The notes beneath the pieces were generated by a model. That model was not told the DNA's origin. It made no database searches and saw nothing but the letters and a program-made list of their open reading frames with translations. From JAYOEY01 sp038116945 (GTDB taxonomy: Bacteria; Pseudomonadota; Alphaproteobacteria; MPNO01; UBA2964), in NCBI GenBank assembly GCA_038116945.1, contig JAYOEY010000010.1:1-64000 (forward strand): 64,000 nt of DNA, read 5' to 3'. This document shows, piece after piece, positions 37,606 to 46,162 of the stretch (positions are counted from its first letter, which is position 1; each line of letters opens with the position of its first letter). The translations under genes were made by a program, and so were the position numbers.

Positions 37606-38358
37606 TCAGCCCCGCGCCTCCTGCCCGGCGGCGGGCCGTCCCGCCGCCTGCGCCATCGCCATGCCGCGCGCGCGCCGCGCCAGCATCAGCGCCTTCATGC
37701 GGATCAGCAGGATCGCGCCGAAATAGAAACCGAACGCCGCCGCCATCAGCAGCAGCGGAAGCAGGATGGAGGAATGAATCGCGACCTTGGTCACGCCGAG
37801 GCTGGGCGGCTGGTGCAGCGTGTTCCACCAGTCGACGGAAAACTTGATGATGGGGACGTTGACCGACCCCACCAGCGCCAGAATCGCCGCCGCCTTTTCG
37901 CCGCGCGCCGGATCGTCGAACGCGTCCTTGAGGGCGATGTATCCCAGATACAGGAAGAACAGGATCAGCACCGAGGTGAGCCGCGCGTCCCACACCCACC
38001 ATGTTCCCCACATCGGCTTGCCCCACAGCGAGCCGGTGAACAGGCACAGGAAGGTGAAGCCAGCGCCTACCGGCGCGGCAGCCTGGGCCGACAGATGCGC
38101 CAGCGGATGACGCCAGATCAGCCCTACGGCGCTTGCCACCGCCATCAGGACGAAAATTCCTTCGGCCATGATGGCGGAGGGAACGTGGATGTACATGATC
38201 CGCACCGTTTCGCCCTGCTGGTAGTCGGGAGGCGAATCGAACAGCCCGAAATACAGCCCGGCGGCCATCAGCAGGCCTGCCGGCCAGGCAAGATACGGCA
38301 TCAGCCGGTCTGCAAGCCGGTTGAACCGGGCGGGATTGGCGTACTGCTGCAAAATCAT
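37606..38358 (-). CDS. ccmC: Haem transporter CcmC
   Basis: A 250-residue protein with six membrane spans and the WWD haem-binding domain WGTWWVWDARLTSVLILFF near residue 120, flanked by the conserved histidines in YIHVPSAIMAE (about 57-66) and VAIHSSILLPLLLM (about 200). It presents haem to CcmE in the periplasm. 140 bases separate it from ccmB, unusually wide for this operon, and a possible promoter lies there. Confidence 0.97.
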   Translation of the reverse strand: MILQQYANPARFNRLADRLMPYLAWPAGLLMAAGLYFGLFDSPPDYQQGETVRIMYIHVPSAIMAEGIFVLMAVASAVGLIWRHPLAHLSAQAAAPVGAGFTFLCLFTGSLWGKPMWGTWWVWDARLTSVLILFFLYLGYIALKDAFDDPARGEKAAAILALVGSVNVPIIKFSVDWWNTLHQPPSLGVTKVAIHSSILLPLLLMAAAFGFYFGAILLIRMKALMLARRARGMAMAQAAGRPAAGQEARG

Positions 38359-38393
38359 GTCGTTGTCGGCGCTCTTTCCGGCCTGCCAGCTCT

Positions 38394-38421
38394 TATTTAG
38401 GTGGTTTCGTCGAATCTTGAA
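38394..38421 (-). promoter_or_regulatory. Possible internal promoter upstream of ccmC
   Basis: In the 140-base ccmB-ccmC spacer, minus strand, TTCAAG (38421-38416) and TAAATA (38399-38394) have a 16-base spacer, 35 bases before the ccmC ATG. The -35 is weak. Confidence 0.3.
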
Positions 38422-38498
38422 CCCGCGGCAGCGGACCTTATTCCGCCGACCCGCTTCTTTCCAGCTTCAAATTCCCGTCGCTGCCGTCATTCGACCCC

Positions 38499-39164
38499 TC
38501 ATTCCAGGGCCTGGCGCAGCGAAGCCGCCGCCGCCCAGGGGCACAGGACGAGCGCCGCCAGCAGCATGCCGCCCATCAGCAACAGGTGGGGCGCGACGGC
38601 CAGACCGCCGATCGCCGCTTCGATCGACGCCGCGCCGAAAATCAGCACCGGGATAACCAGCGGCAGCACCAGCAGTGCGAGCAGCACGCCGCCGCGCCGG
38701 GCCCCCAGCGTCAGGGCCGCCCCTACCGTGCCGATCAGGCTCAGCACCGGTGTGCCCAGCGCCATCGACGCCATCAGCGCGCCGTAACCGTGTTCCGGCA
38801 TGCCGAACATCACGGCGATCACCGGCGCGGCCGCCATCAGCGGCAGGCCGGTTGTGAGCCAGTGGGCGGTCGCCTTGGCGAGGACCGTAAATTCCAGCGG
38901 AATCGGCGCGAGCGCGAGCTGTTCCAGACTGCCGTCCTCGTAATCCGGGACGAACAGCCGCTCGAACGACAGCATCGCCGCGAGAAGGGCGGTCACCCAC
39001 ACGGTACCGGCCGCCATACGGGACAGTATGTTTGGCTCGGGACCGATTCCGAACGGGAACAGGACGGCGGCGAGGACGAAGAACAGGACGATCACGACGC
39101 TGTCGCCGGCCTGTCTGAGCGCGAGGCCGAGTTCGCGGCGGACGATGCGCGCGAAACCGTTCAT
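38499..39164 (-). CDS. ccmB: Haem exporter permease CcmB
   Basis: A 221-residue inner-membrane protein with six spans. The family segments are ARIVRRELGLALRQAGDSVVIVLFFVLAAVLFPFGIGPE at the N-terminus and FERLFVPDYEDGSLEQL in the cytoplasmic loop that contacts CcmA. It forms the ABC-type complex CcmABC(D) that frees haem-loaded CcmE. Its start overlaps the ccmA stop by four bases. Confidence 0.96.
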   Translation of the reverse strand: MNGFARIVRRELGLALRQAGDSVVIVLFFVLAAVLFPFGIGPEPNILSRMAAGTVWVTALLAAMLSFERLFVPDYEDGSLEQLALAPIPLEFTVLAKATAHWLTTGLPLMAAAPVIAVMFGMPEHGYGALMASMALGTPVLSLIGTVGAALTLGARRGGVLLALLVLPLVIPVLIFGAASIEAAIGGLAVAPHLLLMGGMLLAALVLCPWAAAASLRQALE

Positions 39165-39781
39165 GCGCCCGCTCCGGCCGTCATGTCGAGCCGGCGGGCG
39201 TCTTCGATGTCCAGCGAGACGTTGGTTGCAATGACCGCCATGCCGCCTGAATCGCGATGAGCCGCGATGGCGCGATTGAGGGCAACCACCGAGTCCGCGT
39301 CAAGCGCAACCGTGGGCTCGTCCATCAGCCACAGGGTCGCGGGCCGGGCTGGCAGGCGTGCGAGCGACAGCCGGTGCCGCTGGCCTGCAGACAGATAGCG
39401 CGCCGGCATGTCCGCCAGATCGGAAAGACCGAATATCTCGAGCGCCGCCATGGCGCTGGCCTCGTCTCCGCCGTTGAGCTGCGCCCACCCCAAGGCGTTT
39501 TCGCGGACCGTGAGCACCGGTTTTACGGCGTCCAGATGTCCGGCATAGGCGGTGCGCGCGCAATGGCGCTCGGGGTCGTCGCGGATGGTGCCGTCCTCCC
39601 AGCCGACGGTTCCTTCCGCGCAGCGCGAGAGCCCCGCCATGACGCGAAGCATGCTGGTCTTGCCCGAACCGTTGCGCCCGGTCAGCACCAGCGCGTCGCC
39701 AGGCTCGACCGAAAAATCGAGGCCGCTGAAAACCAGCCGTTCGCCGCGCACGCAGGACAGCGCTTCACCAAAGAAACGCAT
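39161..39781 (-). CDS. ccmA: Haem exporter ATP-binding protein CcmA
   Basis: A 206-residue ABC ATPase. The Walker A is LTGRNGSGKTSMLR (about 33-46), the signature loop is YLSAGQRHRLSLARL, and the Walker B is TLWLMDEPTVALD. It uses ATP to release haem-CcmE from CcmCD. First gene of the operon ccmA-B-C-D-E-F-G-H-I; no good ribosome site is visible before the ATG. A terminator-ended RNA lies 86-183 bases upstream on the same strand and may control the operon. Confidence 0.96.
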   Translation of the reverse strand: MRFFGEALSCVRGERLVFSGLDFSVEPGDALVLTGRNGSGKTSMLRVMAGLSRCAEGTVGWEDGTIRDDPERHCARTAYAGHLDAVKPVLTVRENALGWAQLNGGDEASAMAALEIFGLSDLADMPARYLSAGQRHRLSLARLPARPATLWLMDEPTVALDADSVVALNRAIAAHRDSGGMAVIATNVSLDIEDARRLDMTAGAGA

Positions 39782-39866
39782 GATTCGCCAGTGGGTTATC
39801 TTTCATGGGGCGGCACCATACCAGAGCGTATGGTTTTGGGCGCGGATAATTGTCGGCGTCCGGATC

Positions 39867-39902
39867 AAAAAAAATCGGCCGCTGGTTCTCACCAGCGGCC
39901 GA
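39867..39902 (-). terminator. Strong intrinsic terminator upstream of ccmA
   Basis: A perfect 12-bp stem (39875-39886 with 39891-39902) closes a tetraloop and is followed on the minus strand by eight uridines. It lies 86 bases before the ccmA start in the same orientation. Between it and ccmA is a second small hairpin (ACCATAC at 39815-39821, GTATGGT at 39828-39834). Confidence 0.85.
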
Positions 39903-39964
39903 AGGGAGGCCGGTCCGGTTGCCGGACCGGGGAACGTCCGGGGGGACGGACGCTCCATGGGGGG
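39867..39964 (-). ncRNA. Candidate structured small RNA or ccm leader RNA
   Basis: A region of about 98 bases, on the minus strand, bounded by a TATAAT box just upstream and a strong intrinsic terminator at its end. It is GC-rich and folds into three successive hairpins: CGTCC/GGACG around a C-rich loop, a perfect 9-bp CCGGTCCGG-CAA-CCGGACCGG stem (39911-39931), and the terminator. No convincing reading frame lies inside. It points at ccmA, so it is either an independent sRNA or an attenuator leader of the ccm operon. I do not recognise it as a known RNA family. Confidence 0.6.
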
Positions 39965-39970
39965 CTAGGA

Positions 39971-39991
39971 ATTATAGATTGGCCTGCCAAT
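39971..39991 (-). promoter_or_regulatory. TATAAT -10 box with adjoining 14-bp palindrome
   Basis: On the minus strand a consensus -10, TATAAT (39976-39971), is abutted upstream by a perfect palindrome ATTGGC-AG-GCCAAT (39991-39978) that fills part of the spacer. No good -35 lies at 17 bases (the best, TTGCCC at 40003-39998, is 21 bases away), so an activator or repressor may bind the palindrome. Confidence 0.5.
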
Positions 39992-40093
39992 GTGTCCGGG
40001 CAAGGCCCGAATTGTGGCATTTTTGCGATTTCTTAGCCGGCCGGCAGCCTGCCGCCGCCGATCCGTCGCCGCCTGCAAAATTGCATCTTTCCC

Positions 40094-40122
40094 TTGAGGC
40101 GGCGGGATTCCCGGCGTAATTT
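40094..40122 (+). promoter_or_regulatory. Promoter of acnA
   Basis: TTGAGG (40094-40099) and TAATTT (40117-40122) are separated by 17 bases, giving a leader of about 40 bases before the GTG start, which has AAGGAG six to eleven bases upstream. Confidence 0.55.
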
Positions 40123-40170
40123 CCGCGCGCGTATGACTGCCTCGAAAAAACACAGACAAGGAGAAGCGCC

Positions 40171-42852
40171 GTGACCGTTATCGGCAAGGATTCCCTCGGT
40201 GTGCGCCGCACGCTGACCGTCAATGGCAAATCGTTCGATTATTTCAGCCTTCCCGCGGCCGTCGAAGCCGGGCTGGGCGATTCCTCGCGGCTGCCCTACT
40301 CGATGAAGGTGCTGCTGGAAAACCTGCTGCGCTACGAAGACGGGCGCACCGTCAAGGTCGACGACGTCAAAGCGGCGGCGAACTGGGACGGAACGCCCGG
40401 CAACGACGAAATCGCGTTCCGGCCGGCCCGCGTTCTGCTGCAGGATCTGACGGGCGTGCCGGCGGTCGTCGATCTCGCCGCAATGCGCGAGGCGATGATC
40501 AACATGGGCGGCGACCCGATGAAGATCAACCCGCTCTCGGCGGTGGACCTTGTCATCGATCACTCGGTCATGGTCGACAATTTCGGCAGCGCCGCCGCGT
40601 TCGACGAGAACGTGAAGATCGAATTCGCCCGTAACAAGGAACGCTACGAATTCCTGCGCTGGGGCGCGAACTCTTTCCAGAATTTCCGCGTGGTCCCGCC
40701 CGGCACCGGCATCTGCCACCAGGTGAACCTCGAGTACCTGTCCAAGGTGGTGTGGACCTCCGAAGACGGCGGCACGACGATCGCCTACCCGGACACGCTG
40801 GTCGGCACAGACAGTCACACCACGATGGTGAACGGCCTGGCGGCGCTCGGCTGGGGCGTTGGCGGGATCGAGGCCGAGGCCGCGATGCTCGGACAGCCGA
40901 TCTCGATGCTGCTGCCCGAGGTCATCGGCTTCCGCCTGACCGGATCGCTCAAGGAAGGCACCACGGCGACCGACCTGGTCCTGACCGTGACCCAGATGCT
41001 GCGCGCCAAGGGCGTGGTCTCCAAGTTCGTGGAATTCTACGGGCCGGGCCTCGACAATCTGAGCCTGCCCGACCGCGCGACCATCGCCAACATGGCTCCC
41101 GAATACGGCGCGACCTGCGGGTTCTTCCCGATCGACGCGGAAACCATCCGCTACATGAAGCTGACGGGCCGCGACGACGATCTGATCGCGCTGGTAGAGG
41201 CTTACGCGAAAGAGCAGGGCATGTGGCGCGACGCGTCCTCGCCCGATCCGGTCTTCACCGATACGCTGTCGCTCGACATTTCGACCGTCGAGGCGTCGCT
41301 GGCCGGTCCGCGCCGTCCGCAGGACCGGGTATCGCTGTCGGGCCTGCCCGCCGCGTTTGCGGAAGCGCTGCCGAGCTGGCAGGGCAGCAAGGGCGAAGTG
41401 CCGGTCGAAGGTGCCGACTATTCGCTCAAGGACGGCGATGTGGTGATCGCCGCGATCACCTCCTGCACCAATACCTCGAACCCGTCGGTGCTGGTGGGCG
41501 CCGGGCTTCTGGCCCGCAATGCGGTTGCCAAAGGGATGAAATCGAAACCCTGGGTCAAGACGTCGCTGGCGCCGGGAAGCCAGGTCGTGACCGATTACCT
41601 CGAGGCCGCAGGTCTCAACGACGACCTGGATGCGCTGGGATTTCAGCTGGTCGGCTATGGCTGCACCACCTGCATCGGCAACTCCGGTCCGCTGCCCGAT
41701 CCGATCGCCGATGCCATCGATGACGGCAATCTGGTGGCCGGCGCCGTGATTTCGGGAAACCGGAATTTCGAGGGCCGGGTCCATCAGCAGGTCAAGGCGA
41801 ACTATCTGGCGTCGCCGATGCTGGTGGTGGCCTACGCCCTTGCCGGCTCCCTCCACGTCAACGTGGCGACCGACGCGCTGGGCGAGGATTCCGACGGCAA
41901 CCCTGTCTATCTCAAGGATATCTGGCCGTCGAACAAGGAAATCCAGGACACCATCGCCAAGGCGGTTACGCCGGAAATGTTCCGGGCGCGCTACGGCAAC
42001 GTGTCGGAAGGCCCCGCCGAATGGAAGAACATGGGCGTGCCCGAAGGCAATACCTATGACTGGCAGGAGAGCTCCACCTACGTGAAGTATCCGACCTTCT
42101 TCCAGGGCATGGAGCGCGAGCCGGCGCCGATTAACGACATCAACGGCGCCCGCGTGCTGCTGGTGCTCGGCGATTCGGTGACCACCGACCATATCTCTCC
42201 GGCCGGCGGGATCGCGCGGTCCGCTCCGGCGGGCGAGTATCTGCTCGAACGCCAGATCCGTCCCGAGGAGTTCAACTCCTACGGCGCCCGGCGCGGCAAT
42301 TTCGAGGTGATGACACGAGGCACGTTCGCCAACATCCGCATCCGGAACGAGATGGTGCCGGGCGTCGAGGGCGGTTTCACCAAATACATGCCCGACGGCG
42401 AACAGATGTCGGTTTACGACGCGTCGATGAAGTACCAGGCCGCGGGCATTCCGCTGGTCGTGTTCGGCGGCAAGGAATACGGCATGGGGTCTTCGCGCGA
42501 CTGGGCGGCCAAGGGGCCCTGCCTGCTCGGCATCCGCGCCGCCATCGTCGAGAGCTTCGAGCGCATCCACCGGTCGAACCTGATCGGGATGGGCGTGATG
42601 CCGCTCGAGTTCGAGCCGGGCATGACCCGCAAGACGCTGGGCATCGACGGCACCGAAGTGGTGGATGTTCTGGGTCTCGCGGACGGCATCACCCCCGGCA
42701 TGACGGTCAAGGTGCGGATCACCCGCGCCGACGGCTCGTCGGAGGAGATCAATACGCGGTGCCGGATCGATACGCTGGACGAGGTCGAGTATTACCGTAA
42801 CGGCGGCATTCTCCAGTACGTGATCCGCAACATGCTGGACGAGGCGGCCTGA
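40171..42852 (+). CDS. acnA: Aconitate hydratase AcnA
   Basis: An 893-residue aconitase of the AcnA/IRP1 type, which interconverts citrate and isocitrate in the TCA cycle. The [4Fe-4S] ligands are in AITSCTNTSNPSVL (first cysteine) and GYGCTTCIGNSGPLPDP (other two). Substrate-binding segments LVIDHSVMVDNFG, VGTDSHTTMVNGL and the swivel-domain YGMGSSRDWAAKGP are present, so the enzyme is complete. The GTG start follows a strong AAGGAG. It is divergent from the ccm operon, an arrangement I have seen described for other alphaproteobacteria. Confidence 0.97.
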   Translation: MTVIGKDSLGVRRTLTVNGKSFDYFSLPAAVEAGLGDSSRLPYSMKVLLENLLRYEDGRTVKVDDVKAAANWDGTPGNDEIAFRPARVLLQDLTGVPAVVDLAAMREAMINMGGDPMKINPLSAVDLVIDHSVMVDNFGSAAAFDENVKIEFARNKERYEFLRWGANSFQNFRVVPPGTGICHQVNLEYLSKVVWTSEDGGTTIAYPDTLVGTDSHTTMVNGLAALGWGVGGIEAEAAMLGQPISMLLPEVIGFRLTGSLKEGTTATDLVLTVTQMLRAKGVVSKFVEFYGPGLDNLSLPDRATIANMAPEYGATCGFFPIDAETIRYMKLTGRDDDLIALVEAYAKEQGMWRDASSPDPVFTDTLSLDISTVEASLAGPRRPQDRVSLSGLPAAFAEALPSWQGSKGEVPVEGADYSLKDGDVVIAAITSCTNTSNPSVLVGAGLLARNAVAKGMKSKPWVKTSLAPGSQVVTDYLEAAGLNDDLDALGFQLVGYGCTTCIGNSGPLPDPIADAIDDGNLVAGAVISGNRNFEGRVHQQVKANYLASPMLVVAYALAGSLHVNVATDALGEDSDGNPVYLKDIWPSNKEIQDTIAKAVTPEMFRARYGNVSEGPAEWKNMGVPEGNTYDWQESSTYVKYPTFFQGMEREPAPINDINGARVLLVLGDSVTTDHISPAGGIARSAPAGEYLLERQIRPEEFNSYGARRGNFEVMTRGTFANIRIRNEMVPGVEGGFTKYMPDGEQMSVYDASMKYQAAGIPLVVFGGKEYGMGSSRDWAAKGPCLLGIRAAIVESFERIHRSNLIGMGVMPLEFEPGMTRKTLGIDGTEVVDVLGLADGITPGMTVKVRITRADGSSEEINTRCRIDTLDEVEYYRNGGILQYVIRNMLDEAA

Positions 42853-42885
42853 ACGCCCCTGTCCTGAATCTGCCGGTCAGTGAGG

Positions 42886-42934
42886 CCGACCGCCGGGCTC
42901 AACAAAACGTCACGCTTTGTTGACTGGCGGTCGG
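42886..42934. promoter_or_regulatory. Bipartite inverted repeat between acnA and the DUF1223 gene
   Basis: Two nested perfect arms: CCGACCGCC (42886-42894) with GGCGGTCGG (42926-42934), and TCAACAAA (42899-42906) with TTTGTTGA (42916-42923) around a 9-base loop. No U-run follows, so it is not a typical terminator. The inner palindrome overlaps TTGACT (42920-42925), a possible -35 of the DUF1223 gene that starts at 42960, so it may be an operator, or the whole may stabilise the acnA mRNA end. Confidence 0.5.
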
Positions 42935-42959
42935 CGATCCGGCTGCTTAGGTTGCCGTC

Positions 42960-43721
42960 ATGACTGGTATTTACTTTGGAATTTTCCGATGGCTCGCGGC
43001 ACCGGCCGCGCTGGCGGCGTGGCTCGTTATGGGGTCGGCGTCCAACGCTCTGGCGGGCGGCAACAAGGTGGTTGTCGAGCTGTTCACATCGCAGGGATGT
43101 TCGTCCTGTCCGCCGGCGGACAGGCTGGCCGGCGAACTGGCAAAGCGCGACGACGTGCTGCCGCTCTCGTTCCACGTCGATTACTGGGATTATCTTGGCT
43201 GGAAGGATCCCTTTTCCAGCGCGCATAGCACGCTTCGCCAGCGCAATTATCGCGGCCGGTTCGGGTTGCGCTACATTTACACGCCGCAGATGGTGGTCGG
43301 CGGCGTGAGCGAAGGCGTCGGCTCCCACCGCGGCAAGATTCTCAAATTCATCGAGCGGGCGCGCAACCGGCCCCAGGTACCGGTGGCGGTGGCGCACCCC
43401 GACAGGAAGACAGCGCTGATCACCATCGCCAGCGGCCGCAAGCCCGAACGCGAAGCGGCGGTATGGCTGTTCGCCTACGACCGCAAGCACACAACGCCGA
43501 TCCGGCGCGGCGAAAACGAGGGCGTAACGCTGACCAATACCAACGTGGTCCGCGCCATTCGCCGGATCGGCACGTGGAAAGGCGAAAAGACCGAGATCAA
43601 GGTGCCGATCGCGATGCTCGGCATCGACGGCCAGGACGGCTGCGCCATCGTCGTTCAGGAAGGCGGCAATGGCCCGATTCTGGGCGCGGCGGACTTTCCC
43701 CTGATGAAAAAGGGAAGCTGA
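42960..43721 (+). CDS. DUF1223 thioredoxin-like exported protein
   Basis: A 253-residue protein with an N-terminal hydrophobic signal or anchor (WLAAPAALAAWLVMGSASNALAGG) and the DUF1223 signature VVELFTSQGCSSCPPADRLAGELA, a C-x-x-C-P site in a thioredoxin-like fold, followed by DYWDYLGWKDPFSS and the partner-side TPQMVVGG. Family function is unknown; a periplasmic thiol-disulfide role is plausible from the CxxC and location. It follows acnA by 107 bases, with the large inverted repeat between. Confidence 0.88.
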   Translation: MTGIYFGIFRWLAAPAALAAWLVMGSASNALAGGNKVVVELFTSQGCSSCPPADRLAGELAKRDDVLPLSFHVDYWDYLGWKDPFSSAHSTLRQRNYRGRFGLRYIYTPQMVVGGVSEGVGSHRGKILKFIERARNRPQVPVAVAHPDRKTALITIASGRKPEREAAVWLFAYDRKHTTPIRRGENEGVTLTNTNVVRAIRRIGTWKGEKTEIKVPIAMLGIDGQDGCAIVVQEGGNGPILGAADFPLMKKGS

Positions 43722-43787
43722 CGCCCGCCAATGGCGCCCGTGACACCGGCGATGTAGGGTGAGGCTTCGCTCTCCGGGAGGCCGCGC

Positions 43788-44606
43788 TTGCTTACGCTTT
43801 ACGATTTCGGAAATTCCGTCTGCTGTCAGAAGGTACGCATCACCCTTTGCGCCAAGGGGCTCGACTGGGACGCGGTTTCGGTCGATTTGTTCAAGGGCGA
43901 ACAGTATGACCGGAAATATCTCGACCTGAACCCCAAGGGGGTCGTGCCGACGCTGGTTCACGACGGCAAACCGGTCATCGAATCCACGCTGATCTGCGAG
44001 TATATCGACGAGGTCTTTCCCGACCCGCCGCTCAGCCCGCGCGACCCCTGGGCACGCAGCCGCATGCGGATATGGAGCAAGACGGTCGACGAAGGTCTGT
44101 TCGAGGGCGTCGCCGAGATCAGCTTCTCGGCCATGTTCCGCGAACGCATGAAAAACATGCCTGAAGAAATGCGACAGGCCCGGTTCCGCAATGTCGGCGA
44201 TCCGCGCCGCCGCGATCGCGTGAAGTCGACGCTGGAGCAGGGGACGGACTCACCCTTCGTCCTGCATGCCGTCTACGCGTACGAGAAGGCGTTCAAGCTG
44301 CTGGAAGAGACGCTGGTCGAGAGCGGGCCGTGGATCATGGGCGACAGCCCGACGCTTGCCGATATCGCCCTGATGCCTTTCGCGGCCCGGCTACATTATC
44401 TGGGACTGCTCGATGTGTGGCTGACCGACCGGCCGCGCATACGCGACTGGTGGGCGCTGACACAGGAATGGCCGAGCTACCGGCGCGGCCTTGCCGATCT
44501 GATTACCGACGCGGAGATCGCCGAAATGCATGAACACGGGCCAGGGATCCGGGGCGAGATCGCCGCTCTGCTTGCGCGCCTGCGCGATGGCAGCTGGCAC
44601 AGCTGA
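43788..44606 (+). CDS. Glutathione S-transferase family protein
   Basis: A 272-residue cytoplasmic GST-like protein. The N-terminal thioredoxin-like domain begins LTLYDFGNSVCCQKVRITLCAKG and has the cis-proline and glutathione gamma-glutamyl site GVVPTLVHDG and VIESTLICEYID. The longer all-helical C-terminal domain ends with the N-capping motif SPTLADIALMPF. The cysteine pair SVCCQ at the catalytic position suggests a beta- or omega-like cysteine type rather than a tyrosine type. TTG start, supported by GGGAGG six bases upstream. Substrate unknown. Confidence 0.92.
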   Translation: MLTLYDFGNSVCCQKVRITLCAKGLDWDAVSVDLFKGEQYDRKYLDLNPKGVVPTLVHDGKPVIESTLICEYIDEVFPDPPLSPRDPWARSRMRIWSKTVDEGLFEGVAEISFSAMFRERMKNMPEEMRQARFRNVGDPRRRDRVKSTLEQGTDSPFVLHAVYAYEKAFKLLEETLVESGPWIMGDSPTLADIALMPFAARLHYLGLLDVWLTDRPRIRDWWALTQEWPSYRRGLADLITDAEIAEMHEHGPGIRGEIAALLARLRDGSWHS

Positions 44607-44638
44607 GGCGCGGCCAAAGCAGCAGGTTCGTCGTCCGG

Positions 44639-46018
44639 TCAGAAGCCGAATATTGTCGGGGCCAGGAAATACATCGCACTGTACGACACGGCGATGGCGG
44701 CGATATTCAGCCAGAAACCTGCCCTGACCATGTCGCGGAGATGCATTTCTTCGTAGGCGAACACGATGGCGTTCGGCGGCGTCGCGACCGGCATCATGAA
44801 GGCCATCGAAGCGCCGAGCGCGACCGGCACGGTCAGGAGACGCGGATCGAGCGCCAGCCCCGCTGCGACCGCGCCGAGGATCGGCAGAAAAGTCGCGGTC
44901 GACGCCGTATTGGAGGTTATCTCCGTCAGAAAGACGATGGCCGCCAGAACGCAGAATACCAGCACCCAGCTTGAAACATCGGCGCCGGAGACGCCTTCGC
45001 CGATCCACCGGTCGAGTCCGGTCGTCCTGAACCCGTCCGCCAGCGCCAGCCCGCCGCCGAACAGGAGAAGGATGCCCCACGGCACGTTTCGCGCGCATTC
45101 CCAGTCGACGGCGAAATGACCTTTTTCGCGGGATATCGGCAAGGCGAACAGCACGATTGCGGAAACGAGCGCGATCGCGGTGTCGCTGATCGGCAGGCCG
45201 CTCCAGGACGCCAGGGGTCCCCGGAATATCCAGCCGAGCGCAGCGCAAAGAAAAACCGCCGCGACGGTCTTTTCGCCGCGGGACATCGGACCGAGCCGGT
45301 CTATCTCTTCTCCGATGACGCGCCCCGCATCGTTCAGGGCGAATTGCCCGACCGGAAACGTCACCCTGGTCAGCAGGATAAAGGCGGCGGGCAGCATGAG
45401 CGCGACCACGGGGACGCCGAACGTCATCCAGGTGAAGAAATCGATTTCAATCCGGTAGCTCTCCTGCAGGAAACTTGCCAGCAGGGCGTTCGACGGGGTG
45501 CCGATCAGCGTGCCCACGCCGCCGATCGATGCCGAGTAGGCGATGGCCAGCATCAGCGCGACGCCGAAATTCCGCGTGCCGGCCGGGTCGGACGAATTCT
45601 TTCCGACGAATTCGATGACCGACAGACCGACCGCATACATCATGATCGTTGTCGCGGTATTGGAAATCCACATCGACAGGAAAGCGGTGGCCAGCATGAA
45701 GCCGGCGATGATTCCGCCCGGCCCGGTCCCTACGACGGCAACAATCCGGAGCGCGATCCGCCGGTGCAGCCCCCAGCGCTGCATGGCGGCCGCCAGCAGA
45801 AACCCGCCGAGGAAAAGAAAGATCAGCGGATGGGCGTAGTTGGCGGACACGGAATCGATTTCGCCGATGCCCAGCAATGGCATCGCGGCGATCGGCAGCA
45901 GCGCCGTCGCGGGGATCGGCACCGCCTCGCCCAGCCACCAGACGATCATCCAGGACGCAAGGGCAACCAGTCGCCAGGCCTCTGGGGACATGGCCGCCGG
46001 CGCAGGCAGAACCAGCAC
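44639..46018 (-). CDS. SLC13/DASS-family anion:sodium symporter; true start probably at 46087
   Basis: At least 459 residues of a divalent-anion/sodium symporter, with both sodium-site motifs SNTATT-type: MWISNTATTIMM near residue 117 and ITSNTASTATFLP near 380, and GTPSNALLA near 175. The family moves dicarboxylates, citrate or sulfate. The annotated GTG is the first ordinary start, but in-frame upstream codons encode VSQKRLIALIAGPALGILVL, the normal first helix. A strong AAGGAG (46102-46097) sits nine bases before an in-frame ATC at 46087, and the frame closes soon above at a TGA, so an ATC start is likely. Confidence 0.9.
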   Translation of the reverse strand: MLVLPAPAAMSPEAWRLVALASWMIVWWLGEAVPIPATALLPIAAMPLLGIGEIDSVSANYAHPLIFLFLGGFLLAAAMQRWGLHRRIALRIVAVVGTGPGGIIAGFMLATAFLSMWISNTATTIMMYAVGLSVIEFVGKNSSDPAGTRNFGVALMLAIAYSASIGGVGTLIGTPSNALLASFLQESYRIEIDFFTWMTFGVPVVALMLPAAFILLTRVTFPVGQFALNDAGRVIGEEIDRLGPMSRGEKTVAAVFLCAALGWIFRGPLASWSGLPISDTAIALVSAIVLFALPISREKGHFAVDWECARNVPWGILLLFGGGLALADGFRTTGLDRWIGEGVSGADVSSWVLVFCVLAAIVFLTEITSNTASTATFLPILGAVAAGLALDPRLLTVPVALGASMAFMMPVATPPNAIVFAYEEMHLRDMVRAGFWLNIAAIAVSYSAMYFLAPTIFGF

Positions 46019-46162
46019 CAGAATCCCGAGCGCCGGCCCGGCAATCAGGGCGATCAGTCGTTTCTGGGAAACCGGTTCGTCCGGGATCTTCTCGTGCTCC
46101 TTGCCTCGCGGGCCCGGTCAGCCGGGCCTGATCCTGCCGTTTCTTCGAACGGTAGCAGAAAC

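Noticed and set aside
39965..40159. A 64-codon frame on the minus strand upstream of ccmA
   Set aside because: It overlaps the leader RNA promoter and ends just as transcription would begin, has no ribosome site and no sensible composition.
40033..42570. An 845-codon open frame on the minus strand over acnA
   Set aside because: It is the antisense shadow of aconitase; the composition is typical of such shadows and acnA is complete with all ligands.
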